Assembly: GCF_047511655.1 (NCBI RefSeq)
Contig: NC_133398.1
Coordinates: 57,076,638-57,140,637, forward strand
Source of the DNA: Castor canadensis
Taxonomy: Eukaryota > Chordata > Mammalia > Rodentia > Castoridae
Length of the DNA: 64,000 bases
Direction: 5' to 3'
In this document: positions 33,475-44,344 of the stretch, piece by piece
How the letters are laid out: each line of letters starts with the position of its first letter
Position numbering within the stretch: position 1 is the stretch's first letter
Program-made: the position numbers and the translations under genes
The notes under the pieces: generated by a model
Seen by the model: the letters and a program-made list of their open reading frames with translations, nothing else
Database searches by the model: none
Told to the model about the DNA's origin: nothing

Positions 33475-35220
33475 AAAATACTTTACAATAAATCAGGTAT
33501 GCAAATAAGGGAAGACAAAAATAGGTCATGAAAACAAAAACAACCCCCTCCAAAAAAAAAAAAAACCCACAGAAACTGCATTTGAGCAAAGTGATTCCAT
33601 GTCAAGCCAATGACTTAGGGACAAGTGAGGAACTACCTCAACTGAGTTCCACAGACTTCACTTATTTGTGCTGACAAGGTGATTTCCCCTGAGCTCCTGT
33701 CCATTTTAGTCTATGTGCTAAATGTCACCTACTCCATTTTCCCCCAAACTCAAAGGTAAACATCTAGAGAGCAGAGACCTGCTCTTTCTGTTTTCTGTTT
33801 TCTGGTCTCAGCTTCTCCTCCTACTCCCCAGCACTCTTGTCCAGGGGGATATTCCCTAAGACTTGTTGGATGAGGTTGAACTTGCCCCAAGTTCCAGTCT
33901 CTTGGCCCATTATTAGCACACTGAGAGTGCAGGACACACAATTTATACATAAAGTCTGTCCAACTTTTCATAGAGGCACCCACATATAGTTATAAATGAG
34001 ATGCTGTCATAAAAGTCATGTTAAGACATTCAATAGAAACTTCCTAATGATGCCTTTTCAAAGGACCTATCAATGACAGCTTTGCCCATAGTGTGCCAGG
34101 TGTGAATGGTGTGTGTATCCAGCAGGGACTAAGACTCCCCTCCCCCAATCTAGAGGGGAGTTGAGAGCTGGAAGTAAGGCCTGGGGCTCCTGGAGCACCA
34201 GTCGGTGGTGGAAATGCCTTCTCCTTCCTGTTCCTGAACCCTTTCATTTTCCCACTGTTGTCAAGGAAGAGAAAGAGTACTTTTGCAGTGTTCCTTCCTT
34301 TATGACTTGTTTCCCTCTTCTCTCAGTCTTCCTTTCTCTTGGGCTCCTTCCCATTGTTCTCTCAAACCCATAAATTGCAGGTCAGAAGTAGTGAGGTTGG
34401 GAGTCAGGATTAGAGGTGGGCCTGACAAATCTTTTCCCTACTGCTCCTTTGAATTTCTACTCCCTTCTACCTCACTAGTCCTCACTGATTTTACCATCAG
34501 ACAATAGTAGACCTTGATGAGAGGTGATCAATGTGACCCTTACCAGCAGTGGGTCTATCCATTTGTGGAGGGTAGCTCACAGAGGTACAGATAAGAGGCA
34601 GGGAAATTAGCTTGGTTTTCAAGGCAGCCTTGCTAGCTGGCTAGAGCAAGTCAAGAGATGCTCTGTCCCTAACTTTAAATACCTGTCCTCTGTTGCCTAT
34701 CTTGTCCCAAACCTAGGGTTAGGTGTTGAGGAATCCTCCACCACTACACAAAAATGTGTGTGACCTTGTCACTAGCATCTTATCATTTTGAACACCATCT
34801 TTATAATGATATAGAGACCTGACCTTGCAACTTCTATCAACACTGGACTTGCAACTTCATGAGTCTATTCATTCTGCCACTAAATTGTCTTGGAGTATTT
34901 ACAACAGATGCTAGCTAAGACAGACTTAGCTCCCTTCTTCATGGAGCTTACATCAATGTGGAAATTCAGTGTCATTTGTTGATAAGGGATGGCCTGTTTT
35001 GGAACGTCATAGTATAGGCACCATTTCTCCTGTTGCAAATGAGGGAGAAGAAAGGACTGATTCCCACAGAAGGAACAGACATGTTCTGGACATAGAAGAC
35101 ATTGTACTGTAAGTGAGGGCACTTAAATTGAGCAGAAAAATCTATAGTCCTGTTATTTTGCTGATTGACATAAAGTAATAATGTCCAAGAACAGAATCAT
35201 GGACTATTAAATCACCCCAA
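33475..35220. other. single-copy sequence, no gene seen
   Basis: It has an A run near 33555-33570. Several frames of 67-86 codons lie on both strands at 33750-34510 and 34880-35122; they overlap and share no recognised motif. No repeat was confidently assigned. Confidence 0.35.
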
Positions 35221-35227
35221 CCAACAA

Positions 35228-35270
35228 GCACACACACATACGCACCACCACACCACCACCACACATCCAC
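35228..35270. repeat. CA/CAC-rich simple sequence
   Basis: Degenerate CA units pass into CAC and CCA units. Confidence 0.85.
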
Positions 35271-35639
35271 TGCGGGACAAGGATTTCATTATAGCGGGCG
35301 GGACTTCACAGATGTAGATCAAATAACCTAGGACAAGGGTCTGAGCTCGAATGGCTGCTGTTTCTGCAAGTTTCTGGTTTACTCGGGCTCTGAGGCTGCA
35401 GCCAGATGTCCTCCGTTACCTCCTCCTAGCCCTTATCAGTAGCATTCCATCTGTGTCACCCAAGTAGCAGGAATTAGGCGGGCACCCTTTTGGAAAGTGG
35501 CCCAAAGGGTACAGAAAACAGGTACGCCTTGAAGGCATGCCACATGCCTGGAGTCAGGAGAGAAGAAAAACACATCGAGTTTGCCCCAGCTACTCCCTTG
35601 AATTGCTCCCACATTCCAGAGAGATGGTGGTGGGGGGAA

Positions 35640-36330
35640 ACTTGGAGGTTAGCTGTGGGCCTCGGAGTGATGATTACTTTGTAATGGAACAAATTAAATT
35701 ATGTGAAATTTTAGATGTTTTCTCCTGCCCTAGCGGCTCCCAATCTATTTAGGGGTAGTCAGGAAAAGGGGACCTTTACAACAGCTGCTTAGCTGCTGAG
35801 CTCAGAGAGGAAAACCATAATTTGTCTGTAATCCCTAATGCCAACAGTTGTTCATTAAGAAACAAAACTAATGTAATCTTGATTATTTGCTCAGATTTCT
35901 ACTCTATCATGTTTTGTACATCTGGCAGGCTAATGTAATTTTCCTCAGAAACCCAAAGCAATCTGGTGCTCAGACAACACCATGCAGATTTAGGTAAATT
36001 CCAGGCTCAGATTAGCATAATACTAACTAATCACGAATATCATTTGCATTCATTAGAGTGTTGGGGAAAAATTGTTTCTAAATGGCAGAAAATTGAAAGA
36101 AAGATTAAGGGCAAGAGCTTGAAAATCCTGTTTGGCTTGATATGACTGTATTACAGATGATTTTTCTCTTACAAGGCCTAATATTTAATGTGGAAGTATT
36201 AATTAGAGTATTGAAAAAAGATTGCATCTAATTGGAAGAAAACGAAAAGAGATTAAGGGCTGGAAATACAGACTTGCTTTTGCTTGATTCAAGTGTGGGA
36301 CAGATAATTTTCTGTGCAATGCCCAAGGAG
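35640..36330. promoter_or_regulatory. candidate conserved noncoding element with internal duplication
   Basis: A 690-base AT-rich block, free of recognised repeats, with many homeodomain-type cores: GATGATTACTTTGTAATG, CTAATGTAATCTTGATTA, GCTAATGTAATTTTCC, ATACTAACTAATCACG. An ATTTGCAT octamer-type string is at about 36042-36049. Its 3' third holds two diverged copies of one module (36045-36170 and 36195-36317). Short frames at 35490-35752 carry no known motif. A distal developmental enhancer is the best guess. Confidence 0.42.
36045..36317. repeat. two diverged copies of a ~120-bp noncoding module
   Basis: Copy A (36045-36170) and copy B (36195-36317) align at an offset of 147-150 bases. 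Shared anchors occur in the same order: ATTAGAGT (36052 and 36202), ATTG then CTAA, AGATTAAGGGC (36102 and 36250), GCTTGAT (36135 and 36282) and ACAGAT (36153 and 36300). They are too diverged for a recent duplication, yet the anchors stay exact. Confidence 0.8.
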
Positions 36331-36334
36331 CTTA

Positions 36335-37030
36335 AATGTGTAAAAGATAGGGTGATTAATTTTTTTTAGAAAAAAAATCTCTTTTTATTTTTTTGAAATA
36401 ACAGAGGAACACAATTTCTTTCCCATATGGAGTAAGAAGTTATCAGTCAATGCCTTTGTTATTGTGATCAAAGAAAGAAGATAAGAAAATTAAAGTCCTA
36501 AATCTGAAATACTACCAAATGAAGGGGAAATCCCATAAAGCCCACCCACACACTGGGAGAACCTAAAAACCACAGTAATAGATCCCAAATGTTGTGCTGA
36601 TTAAAAAAATAATAATAAAAAGATCCACCACCACCACCACCACCTGGTGGTTAGATATTTTTCCTTGTGATTTCCCAGGTCCAGTCATTTGGCATAAACA
36701 GAATTGGTTATAGGCCTTGTGCTGGGGTCTGGGGTCGCTGCCTGACTGCAGTTGCCAGCAATTGTCTGTAAATCCTGTCTCTCCTCTGCTCGGCTGCTGA
36801 GGGGCTAAATTCAGCACCGGCTTCCTGAGGGCTCAGAGCAGGTGCTCGCCAGTGACTTTGGCTTCTTGCTCTGACAAATGAGCAACTGAGCCTGCTCCCT
36901 TGGCAGGAAGTCAGCTGAGCAGCCATGAGCAGTCCTGGCCTTTGAGTGACCAGGCTACTCTAGCTGCCTGCAGAATCCTACCTGTTTGGGACTCAGGCTC
37001 TGCCCTTAGTATGGATGGGGGCTCTGGGAA
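36335..37030. other. single-copy sequence, no gene seen
   Basis: Includes a T run near 36360, a perfect (CCA)6 at 36625-36642 and a GC-richer stretch at 36720-36960. Opposed frames of 72-92 codons at 36563-37178 are mutually exclusive. No exon or repeat was recognised. Confidence 0.35.
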
Positions 37031-37034
37031 GCAT

Positions 37035-37145
37035 GGGATAGGAACTTCTTATTCCAAGTGTGTTCCAGGGATCAACACTTTGGCACCAGCTGGGAGCCTG
37101 TTAGCAATGCAGCATCTCAGGCTCCCTGAGTCAGATCTGCCTTTT
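37035..37145. mobile_element. MER5-type hAT-Charlie DNA transposon remnant
   Basis: CACCAGCTGGGAGCCTGTTA, GCAATGCAGCATCTCAGGCT and CTGAGTCAGATCTGCC follow the MER5 order (CACCTGGGAGCTTGTTAG and AATGCAGAATCTCAGG in the family). Nonautonomous, with no transposase. Confidence 0.65.
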
Positions 37146-37149
37146 CTCA

Positions 37150-37830
37150 TCAGCCCTGGGACGTTTTCTGATTATTAAAGTTAGCGCTGAGATCAAGGGC
37201 TGTGGGCCTCAGACATTCAGAGGCATGGTTGTCACACCAAGAACTTACTATACTCATACTGCTCAACCTGAGAGTCAGTTTCAGGAGGCTTGGGGACAGC
37301 AGCAGGAAGGGAGCTGCCTCTGATGCAAAGGGTCCTTGGCACTGAGACACACATGGCTAGAGAAATGAGCAGGGGTGCAAGCCCATCTTGTCAACTGAAT
37401 AAGTGGACAAGTTGCTTGATCAATCCCAGACTCCATTTCCTCATTTTACCATGGGTAAAACAGCTCCTCTTTTAGAGGTCTGTTGTAAGAACTGAGTGCT
37501 CAGCATGGCAAAAGGTTTTAGCGCGGCATTCTGTGTTTTGGGGTCTGCAAAGATATTGTTTTCCTTTCATCTCTATCTCGTGTTTCACAATCCACTTCCT
37601 CTATTCCATCCCTTAGTGTTTCCCTGCCCACAGGTCCTTCCTGGTGTCCCCAACGTTGCCATGTTAGCAGTTGTTGCCAGTGTCTCTCACATTTGAATCT
37701 GTCCAGTGCTAAACTTCTGAACAAGCTTTTTCTCAACCCTGCAGATATGTCTGCTTCCCTTAGGCTCTTCTTTTTGTCTTTCTGTTCTCTGCCAAACTGA
37801 AATATGATTCAAAGCTAATGGCTAAGATTG
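37150..37830. other. single-copy sequence, no gene seen
   Basis: No exon or named repeat was recognised. Short frames on both strands (61-72 codons) overlap and have no domains. Confidence 0.35.
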
Positions 37831-37836
37831 TACAAA

Positions 37837-38206
37837 GGCTTAGTCAACTTTCTGTTGTGACAAAATCCCTGAGATAGTCAACTTGAAGGAGAAAAGGTTT
37901 ATTTTGGATCTTATGTTTGGAGGCTTCAGGCCATGGTTGGTTGGCCTACTGCTTTCCAGCCTATCACAAGGCAGCACATCATGGAGGGGAATGTGGAACA
38001 GAGAAAACTGTTTACCTCATGGAGACTGGGAAGAAAAAGAGAGAAGGAGGAGTCCCCACGTCCCCTTCAACAGCTGCCTCCCATGATCTAAATCCTTCAA
38101 CTAGGCCTCACCTCTTAATAGTCCCACCACCTCCCAGTAGCATCACCAGCCTGGGGGCCAAGCTTTAATATGCTTTTGTGGGGCATTCCAGATTCAAACT
38201 GTGGCA
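37837..38206 (-). mobile_element. solo LTR, ERVL-MaLR (MT-like)
   Basis: The antisense MT layout is clear: GGCTTAGTCAACTTTCTGTT, GACAAAATCCCTGAGATAGT, GGAGAAAAGGTTTATTTTGG (holding the reversed AATAAA), CACATCATGGAGGGGAATGT, then GCATTCCAGATTCAAACTGT at the end. No internal retroviral sequence is present. Relatives lie at 3774-4197 on the opposite strand, 42644-42983 and 54517-54868. Confidence 0.82.
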
Positions 38207-38249
38207 TATGCCATTTGTGCTGGGGACTTTGAAGAGATAATGTCTTAAC

Positions 38250-38395
38250 CAGTGGTTCTCAACCACTTATCTGGAGATCATTTAAAAAGTGCTTGAGCCT
38301 TCCAAATCCATCCAGATTCTGATTCGTTCATATGTCTATGGTGAAACTCAAGCATTGGTATAGCTTCTAAAGTTCCCCAGGTAGTTAAAGATGAG
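38250..38395 (+). mobile_element. MER5A-type hAT-Charlie remnant
   Basis: It begins with the typical end AGTGGTTCTCAACCACTTAT, continues with TTTAAAAAGTGCTTGAGCC and CATCCAGATTCTGATTCG, and ends CATTGGTATAGCTTCTAAAG then TTCCCCAGG. It is a nonautonomous, diverged copy. Confidence 0.75.
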
Positions 38396-38399
38396 CTGA

Positions 38400-38800
38400 C
38401 AAGATTGAGAGCAGCATCTTGATGAAAGGAAGGCCAATAAGAAACCGATTTGAGCTGAGGATGACCTTCCAGCACACATCAGATAAGACAATGCAGCTGT
38501 CTCTTCAATGGGGTGCTGTGAAATCTTGGCCTGCATCTCATTCCACTCTCCAGGATAGCATCTTTCAGGTTTTCATGTAAAATTCATCTTGAATTTAGCT
38601 TTAAAGGGAAGTCCCCGTCTTTGTTACTCCCTTAAAAACCCTTCAGTAATGCTATGTCGTCTTTCAAAAATGAATCTGTGAGTATGAGAAATATCTGGGG
38701 TTTTATACCTATATGATTCTACAGTGCCCTTTTTTTGGGTTGTTTTCAGCAAGCTACTTTTTTTGGAAAAAAATCAAGCAGATATATGAGCTAGGAAGGT
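38400..38800. other. single-copy sequence, no gene seen
   Basis: No repeat or exon recognised. Two minus-strand frames of 62-65 codons extend into the MER5 remnant and are chance. Confidence 0.3.
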
Positions 38801-38805
38801 AATAG

Positions 38806-38840
38806 GGGTGTGTGTTTGTGTGTGTGTGTGTGTGTGTGTT
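38806..38840. repeat. (TG)n microsatellite
   Basis: About seventeen TG units with one TTTG interruption. Confidence 0.97.
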
Positions 38841-38844
38841 CCAA

Positions 38845-39780
38845 AGAAAATACATACTAAGGAATCTCAATATAGCCTCATGGTGCAGAAATTGCAGGAT
38901 TAGATAACAAACCAAACAACAGATATCAGATTACATGGCCATGTGAATGCTTTGAAAAGAAGCAAACACAATGTCTAACAATGTATAATAAATGCAATTT
39001 CCTTCCTCTTCAGCCATGTACATTAAAAGCTACAGATTTTGCAGGCCAATTTCTTTAGCTGCAGTGTAATAAAATTAACAACTAATGAAAATTATTAACT
39101 CCCTAACAATCAAGGTAAATAGACTTCAAACTAAAATTACAGATAGCTTAGGAACTAAAAAAAAAATTACTTTGCATATCTTACTTTATTTAGTCTTCTC
39201 ACACATCCTAACATAGATGTTATCATCTTCCTTAACACTTAAAGGCACAAAATAGTAGAGTAATTTGTGTTCAAATAACTCACACAGAGATTAAGTGATG
39301 GAGCTAGATTTGAGATTAAATAATCTGCCTGCAATTTGCATTTTCATCCTTATACTATATTTAGTATTAAAACTTGTGGGATTTGGCCAAAATCATAATT
39401 AAAAATATGCCTTTTGTATTAATTCTATTTTGTTTAATTAATTTCCATTTGTGTTAATTTCCATTTTTATTTAAAATGAAATTCAGTGAATTGAGTCTTG
39501 GTTAAAAAAAAGGTGGGATTAAAATTTTAAAAACCTAAGGAGAGTGTGAAAAAAAGTTTTTAAAATAAAAAACAGAAATTAGTGAGTTATTAAGGAGAAC
39601 TACAATAGAATTGAAAAACAAAGAGTTGATAAATTAAGAGAAAATAAACATGAATGCATAAAGATAGGGCTTAGTAAGAGATATTTTTACTAATAAAAGA
39701 ATAGAGATTTCTGTGAAGGTACATTTGACAGTTTAGATGGTATAGTTTTGTAAGAAATACACAAGCTACCTAAAATCATG
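38845..39780. other. AT-rich single-copy sequence
   Basis: Strongly AT-rich with no named repeat or exon. ATTTCCATTTGTGTTAATTT and a following near-copy (around 39442-39470) form a short local repeat of ATTTCCATTT. Confidence 0.35.
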
Positions 39781-39799
39781 TTTAGAAATATAAAACCCA

Positions 39800-39930
39800 G
39801 TTGGGTGTGGTGGCACATGCCTGTAATCATGGCTATGGGATTAATAAGGGATGGGAATGATGCTCAAGTGGCAAAGTGCCTGCTTAGCAAGTGTGAGGCC
39901 CAGAGTTCAAATCTCAGTACCGCCAATAAA
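39800..39930 (+). mobile_element. truncated B1-like + ID-like SINE with target-site duplication
   Basis: A shortened B1-like start (GTTGGGTGTGGTGGCACATG, CTGTAATCATGGC) is fused to an ID unit (TGCTCAAGTGGCAAAGTGCC, AGTTCAAATCTCAGTACCGC). Direct repeats AGAAATATAAAACCCA (39784-39799) and AGAAATACAAAACCCA (39931-39946) flank it with one mismatch. An internal deletion removed most of the B1 part. Confidence 0.93.
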
Positions 39931-40311
39931 AGAAATACAAAACCCAAGCAGCCATGCCATCATGAAAACCCTTTTAAAAGTTGATGCAAACTTTTCTGTA
40001 ACTTTTATTATAAGCTTTGCAACACTTAACTTGGTGAGAAATTACTTACATTTCAGAGAACTTCATTGTCTGGAGTATAGAAAAATATGAGCAATATGGA
40101 AGATAATTCAATTCATTTTATAAAACATGAGAGAAAAAGGAAAGAAGGGATGGATGAAGGAATAGATGGAGCAAGAGAGAGAAGGAAGGTGGAAGGAAAA
40201 AAAACAGGAGAGAAAAAAGGAAGAATTTCAAGATACAAATATTGATGTAAAAAGCTAAGTAAAATATCAATAAATTGAACAGCATTGTTAGTGGATCAAA
40301 CAGAGGCCTTT

Positions 40312-40506
40312 GCCAGTCACTGGTGGCTCACGCCTATAGTCCTAGCTACTGAAGAGGCAGAGATCAGGAGCTTGCAGTTTGAAGCCAGCCCAGGCAAATA
40401 GTTTGTAAGAACCTATCTCAAAAAAACTCATCACAAAAAAGGCTGGTGGAGTGGCTCAAGCATAGGCCCTGAGTTCAAGTCCCAGTACCGAAGAAAGAAA
40501 AAAAAA
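40312..40506 (+). mobile_element. B1-like + ID-like composite SINE with target-site duplication
   Basis: B1-like monomer (GGTGGCTCACGCCTATAGTC, GGCAGAGATCAGGAGC, CAGCCCAGGCAAATAG) followed by GGCTGGTGGAGTGGCTCAAG and GAGTTCAAGTCCCAGTACCG, then an A-rich tail. The middle part of the tRNA-like unit is shortened. AGAGGCCTTT occurs at 40302-40311 and 40507-40516. This is the clearest complete copy of the two-part SINE here. Confidence 0.95.
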
Positions 40507-40519
40507 AGAGGCCTTTTCT

Positions 40520-41405
40520 GTAGGCATACTGCATTTTTAAATGTTGACTTCTATGATTTAATCCACTACATCAATAATTGAAAAGAGAAAAACCCCAAAT
40601 AATCACCTAGATGCATGCCAACAAGAATACTCCTAGAAATAAGAAGATACTTTATTAATTTGATTATAAATAACCAACTCAAAGAAATAGGCAAAATGTA
40701 TACTTAACTCTAGAGAAGATATTCCTGGAGTGTGGTCTCTAGGATGTCCCTGTAAAATATATTCTTCCAAATTAAATTTCTGTGCTAAATAAGTTTGGAC
40801 ACCATTTTATACCTTGATGTCCTCTGAAGCTTATCAGTCATATGTGCACAGGGTTTGAGAAGTCTTACCTCAGCACTGAAGACCACAGAAGCCTTCTCTG
40901 CAGAGGTGCTCTGCAGAGGACATCTGCAGAAATACTGAGTCAGAAAACATAAGAGAAGACATTCCATAACAATAATAACATACAAGGAATCAAGAACAAA
41001 CATGACAAGTAAGGTGCAATATAATGTAACATGTAAATAAGGACAAATTTTACCAAGAAAGTCTTTAAAGACTTTAATATAGAGGATTTCATTCTCTATT
41101 CCTAGTTAAAATAACTTAATCTTACAAAAATATCTGTGCTCCAAAATTATTTATAAATTAAGTAGGTCTTGCATATCTGATTTTTACCAGCTTTAAATGA
41201 GAAAAAAGTAACCCAATGACTAAAAAGAAATAGTCAAGAAGATCCAAGAAAAAAAATGAATAAATATTCTGACATATCAAAATGTGTTATAAATTGATAG
41301 TAATTCTAACAGTGTGACTTTGGATATAAAAAATCAGACAGATCAAGTAATGGAATACAAATCACAGAACCAAAGCAAGCACCTGTAAGTATCCAGAACA
41401 CATTT
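40520..41405. other. AT-rich single-copy sequence
   Basis: No repeat or exon recognised. The 72-codon minus-strand frame at 40785-41003 has no family features. Confidence 0.3.
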
Positions 41406-41419
41406 TAGGAAGAATGACA

Positions 41420-41513
41420 GGCTGGTGGAGTGGCTCAAGTGGTAGAGTGCTTGCCTAGTAGGCATGAGGCCCTGAGTTCAAGCCCCAGTACTGCAAAAAA
41501 AAAAAAAAAAAAA
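41420..41513 (+). mobile_element. ID-like SINE, young, with target-site duplication
   Basis: A complete tRNA-like SINE: GGCTGGTGGAGTGGCTCAAG, GTGGTAGAGTGCTTGCCTAG, GAGTTCAAGCCCCAGTACTG, then a 19-base A tail. Direct repeats GAAGAATGACA (41409-41419) and GAAGCATGACA (41514-41524) flank it. It landed at the left edge of a MIR. Confidence 0.96.
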
Positions 41514-41520
41514 GAAGCAT

Positions 41521-41755
41521 GACATAGTGGCAATGGTCTGGGTGCTGGCGGTCACAGTGTGGAGGGTCTAATTTTACCTCTGCTTCTTGTTGGCTGTGTT
41601 ATCTTGGGCAAGTCTACAAACCCATTTGAGCATTCATTTTCTTATGTATGAAAGTAGAAATAATTCTACTACCTAACTCATAGAGTTAACACAAAGTTGT
41701 TAAATGTTTATAAAATACACTGAAACTGGTACATAATAAGAACCCAATTATTATT
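41521..41755 (+). mobile_element. MIR, well preserved
   Basis: GACATAGTGGCAATGGTCTG, TTTACCTCTGCTTCTTGTTG, TATCTTGGGCAAGTCTACAA, ATTTTCTTATGTATGAAAG and ACTCATAGAGTTAACACAAA follow the MIR order almost end to end. Confidence 0.82.
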
Positions 41756-41759
41756 AAGA

Positions 41760-42640
41760 AGAAAATCAATACATTTGATTATATAAAATGCCAAACAGAT
41801 GTAAATATAAATTTAAAATGGATACAGAAAAATTGCTTATTAATAAGAAAAAGATGATAAAGATTCCAAAAGGAAATCTATTTTAAAATCCTCACAAGAG
41901 ATAAAAAAACATAAAACCACTAAATGATATAAAAATAAATTAATCATGAATATATAAAAATATTTACTAAAATTCAGACAAATTAAAATTTAACCAATGG
42001 GTAACTATTTTTCCTCCTTTTAAGCTGATAAAAGTGTTTCCTAGCACTGGAAGGAGAGTTACTGCTGTATATTTTTGTTGGGAGTACAAATTGGCTATAT
42101 TTATCAAAATTTTCAAAGCTGACAAATTTTTTAACTTCACAATTCACTAGGGAAATAATTCTGGGTATGGAGCACACATTTAAATACAAGGAAGCAAAGC
42201 AGCCCTGGAAAAGCTGAAATCATCAGGAATCTTAATACTGAGGGAATCTCCATGATATACTACTAAAAAGCAAAAAGAAAAGGGTATTGCTCAGCAGTGC
42301 AGCGTGATCTCAAGAACAAACAACATGTGTGGAAAGGAGAAGAGATGTATACCGCGTATTTCACTGTGGTTGTTTCCCTACCATGCAGTAATGGAATAAA
42401 GATGGCCGATTTCTTAAAATGTGATTTTTGGTTCTTTTGATGCCTTTCTAGAGTCTACAATTTTATACAGTGAGAAAACAATGGAATCTTATGGCTCTTT
42501 TAGTTGAAAAAAATGCTTTACTTTGGTTATGAAAGCAAAAGAGAAATCAGTTGAGTCTACTCTATGGAATGAAATCTCTATCATTTCCTCTGCAGTTATG
42601 ACACATATAATATGCAAAAATACTACAAATAGTATACAGC
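41760..42640. other. AT-rich single-copy sequence
   Basis: No gene or named repeat was recognised. The 68-codon minus-strand frame at 41983-42189 has no motif. Confidence 0.3.
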
Positions 42641-42643
42641 TCA

Positions 42644-42983
42644 TATTAGTCAGGTTCCCTGACTGGAACCAAAATACGCAACATAAACAAGTTAACGGAG
42701 GAAGGACTTATTTTGGTTCATGGTTTCATAGGATTCAGTGCATGGTCATCAGCTCCACGCACTTGGGCAGAACATTATGGTGGCAGGAGTGTCTTTATCT
42801 CATGGCAGACAGGAAGCAGAGCAGAGGAGAGAGCCAGGAACCAAATAACACTCCTAGTGACTTATTTCCTGCAGGTAGGCCCACCTCCTAAAGCTTCCGG
42901 TACTTTCCAAAGTAGCCCCACCAGTCAGGGACCAAGCATCCAACACAGAAGATTGTGGGGGACATTTCAAATTCAAACCATAA
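42644..42983 (-). mobile_element. solo LTR, MT-like
   Basis: Antisense MT-type landmarks: TATTAGTCAGGTTCCCTGAC, GGAGGAAGGACTTATTTTGG, CATTATGGTGGCAGGAGTGT, CATGGCAGACAGGAAGCAGA, then GGGGGACATTTCAAATTCAA at the end. The 122- and 133-codon plus-strand frames in this area simply read through the LTR. Confidence 0.75.
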
Positions 42984-42989
42984 ATGGTT

Positions 42990-43985
42990 CTGATAATAAT
43001 ATCCATTTTTTCTCCAAGACTCTGCTGTATAATAAAACTTTTGTTGTAAACATATATTTATGCATGCTTCAATCAAGAATGTCTAAGAAAAGAGTCTATT
43101 CCAGCATGGGGTGAATTTCTGGTCTCTCATTGGATGTCTTCTTCCTGGTCTCTTTGTTTTTGTCTAAGCCCATGTCTGTGTGCACCAAGATATTTTATTC
43201 TATCAAGGTTTTTATTGATAATCGCAGATAATTCAAAGTCTTTAATCCCACCAGTCAGATCTCAGATTTAAAATAAGCCTTCAGAACTCTACTGGAAGAG
43301 AAGCTGCTTTTTAAACAAATGCTCTGAAGACTGCCCACATACCTGCTAGTTTGTAACCAGGAAGAGTCATTTCCTCAGGGCTGGGTCCCACAAGCTCTCT
43401 CTGTTCTGACTCTTTTCTAACCATCTACATTTTGCCCTGGTGCTTCAGTGGTGAGTGTGTTGATTCCTCATCCTCTGGCCTTTGACAGATAGAATACCTT
43501 CCAGATTGGACGAAGGAAAATGAGAAAGGAGGGGAGCAAAGAACACTCTTTATGCATTTCCTCCCTATGCGGTGCAGGTTATATTTGAAATTTTCCAAGA
43601 AGACTTTTACTGGCCTGTGATAGTAGTGCCAGTGGAATGATAAAAATGTGCTTTAGGAAATACCAAAGAAAGAAAATGGGAGATCTTAGTTTTTTACTAT
43701 TAAATTTTGGGTGAAATGGAGAGCCCAATTTAGAAGAATTAAGAAATGATTATAGTATGTTCTTCATTTATAGAACTTAAGGAACTCATTTTTACCATAT
43801 TATCTTGGGTGTGGAAAGCAGATGTAGGGAGACCACATGTACCTCCTGTAGAACATGTGTGGCTGTCCAGTGACAAAGATGCTTACTTTGTGCAAATTCC
43901 TTAACACTCCACTAACTTGCATTCTCAGTTATCCAGGAAGAATCTGATTTACTTCTTTAGAAAAAAGAGACTTAGATAAAAACCC
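42990..43985. other. single-copy sequence, no gene seen
   Basis: No exon, RNA gene or named repeat recognised. Confidence 0.3.
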
Positions 43986-43989
43986 TACA

Positions 43990-44090
43990 GGTATAGGGGT
44001 TTTGGTCTGTTTTGCTGGTTGATACCCCCAGCACCAAGGTCAGTGCCTGACATAGAGAAAGTCCTCAAAAAATGCATACTGAACGATACA
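43990..44090. mobile_element. L2 remnant
   Basis: ATACCCCCAGCACCAAGGTC, AGTGCCTGACATAGAGAAAG and TCCTCAAAAAATGCATACTG match the L2 end phrase (CAGCACCTAGCACAGTGCCTGGCACATAG in the family, abbreviated here). Confidence 0.6.
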
Positions 44091-44221
44091 GTGCAGTTCA
44101 AGAAAACAGCTCATTGTATTGCAAAGAGTTATTTTACACATCTGTTGTCTTTCCTGGAGTCAGTATGCCTGTGTGGATTTTTATTTTATCTTATTTTTTG
44201 GTTGTTATTTTGTTTTGTTTT

Positions 44222-44340
44222 TCATTTGATTGTTTTGTTTTTGAGATGGGGTCCCATTATATTGTGCAGGCTGGTCTGGAACTCTTGATCCTCCTGTCTC
44301 AGCCTCCTGAGTAACTGAGATTACAGGTGTGTACCACCCT
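44222..44340 (-). mobile_element. B1/7SL-like SINE monomer
   Basis: Antisense 7SL-type monomer: GTTTTTGAGATGGGGTCCCA, GGCTGGTCTGGAACTCTTGA, CTCAGCCTCCTGAGTAACTG, AGATTACAGGTGTGTACCAC. It stands alone with no ID unit beside it. Confidence 0.88.
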
Positions 44341-44344
44341 ACTT

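Noticed and set aside
41420-41513. tRNA-like sequence considered as a tRNA gene
   Set aside because: Has A- and B-box-like regions but also a 19-base A tail and a target-site duplication, and recurs many times. It is a SINE.
42523-43114. 122- and 133-codon frames on the plus strand
   Set aside because: They read through an antisense LTR; the codons follow LTR sequence, not a protein.
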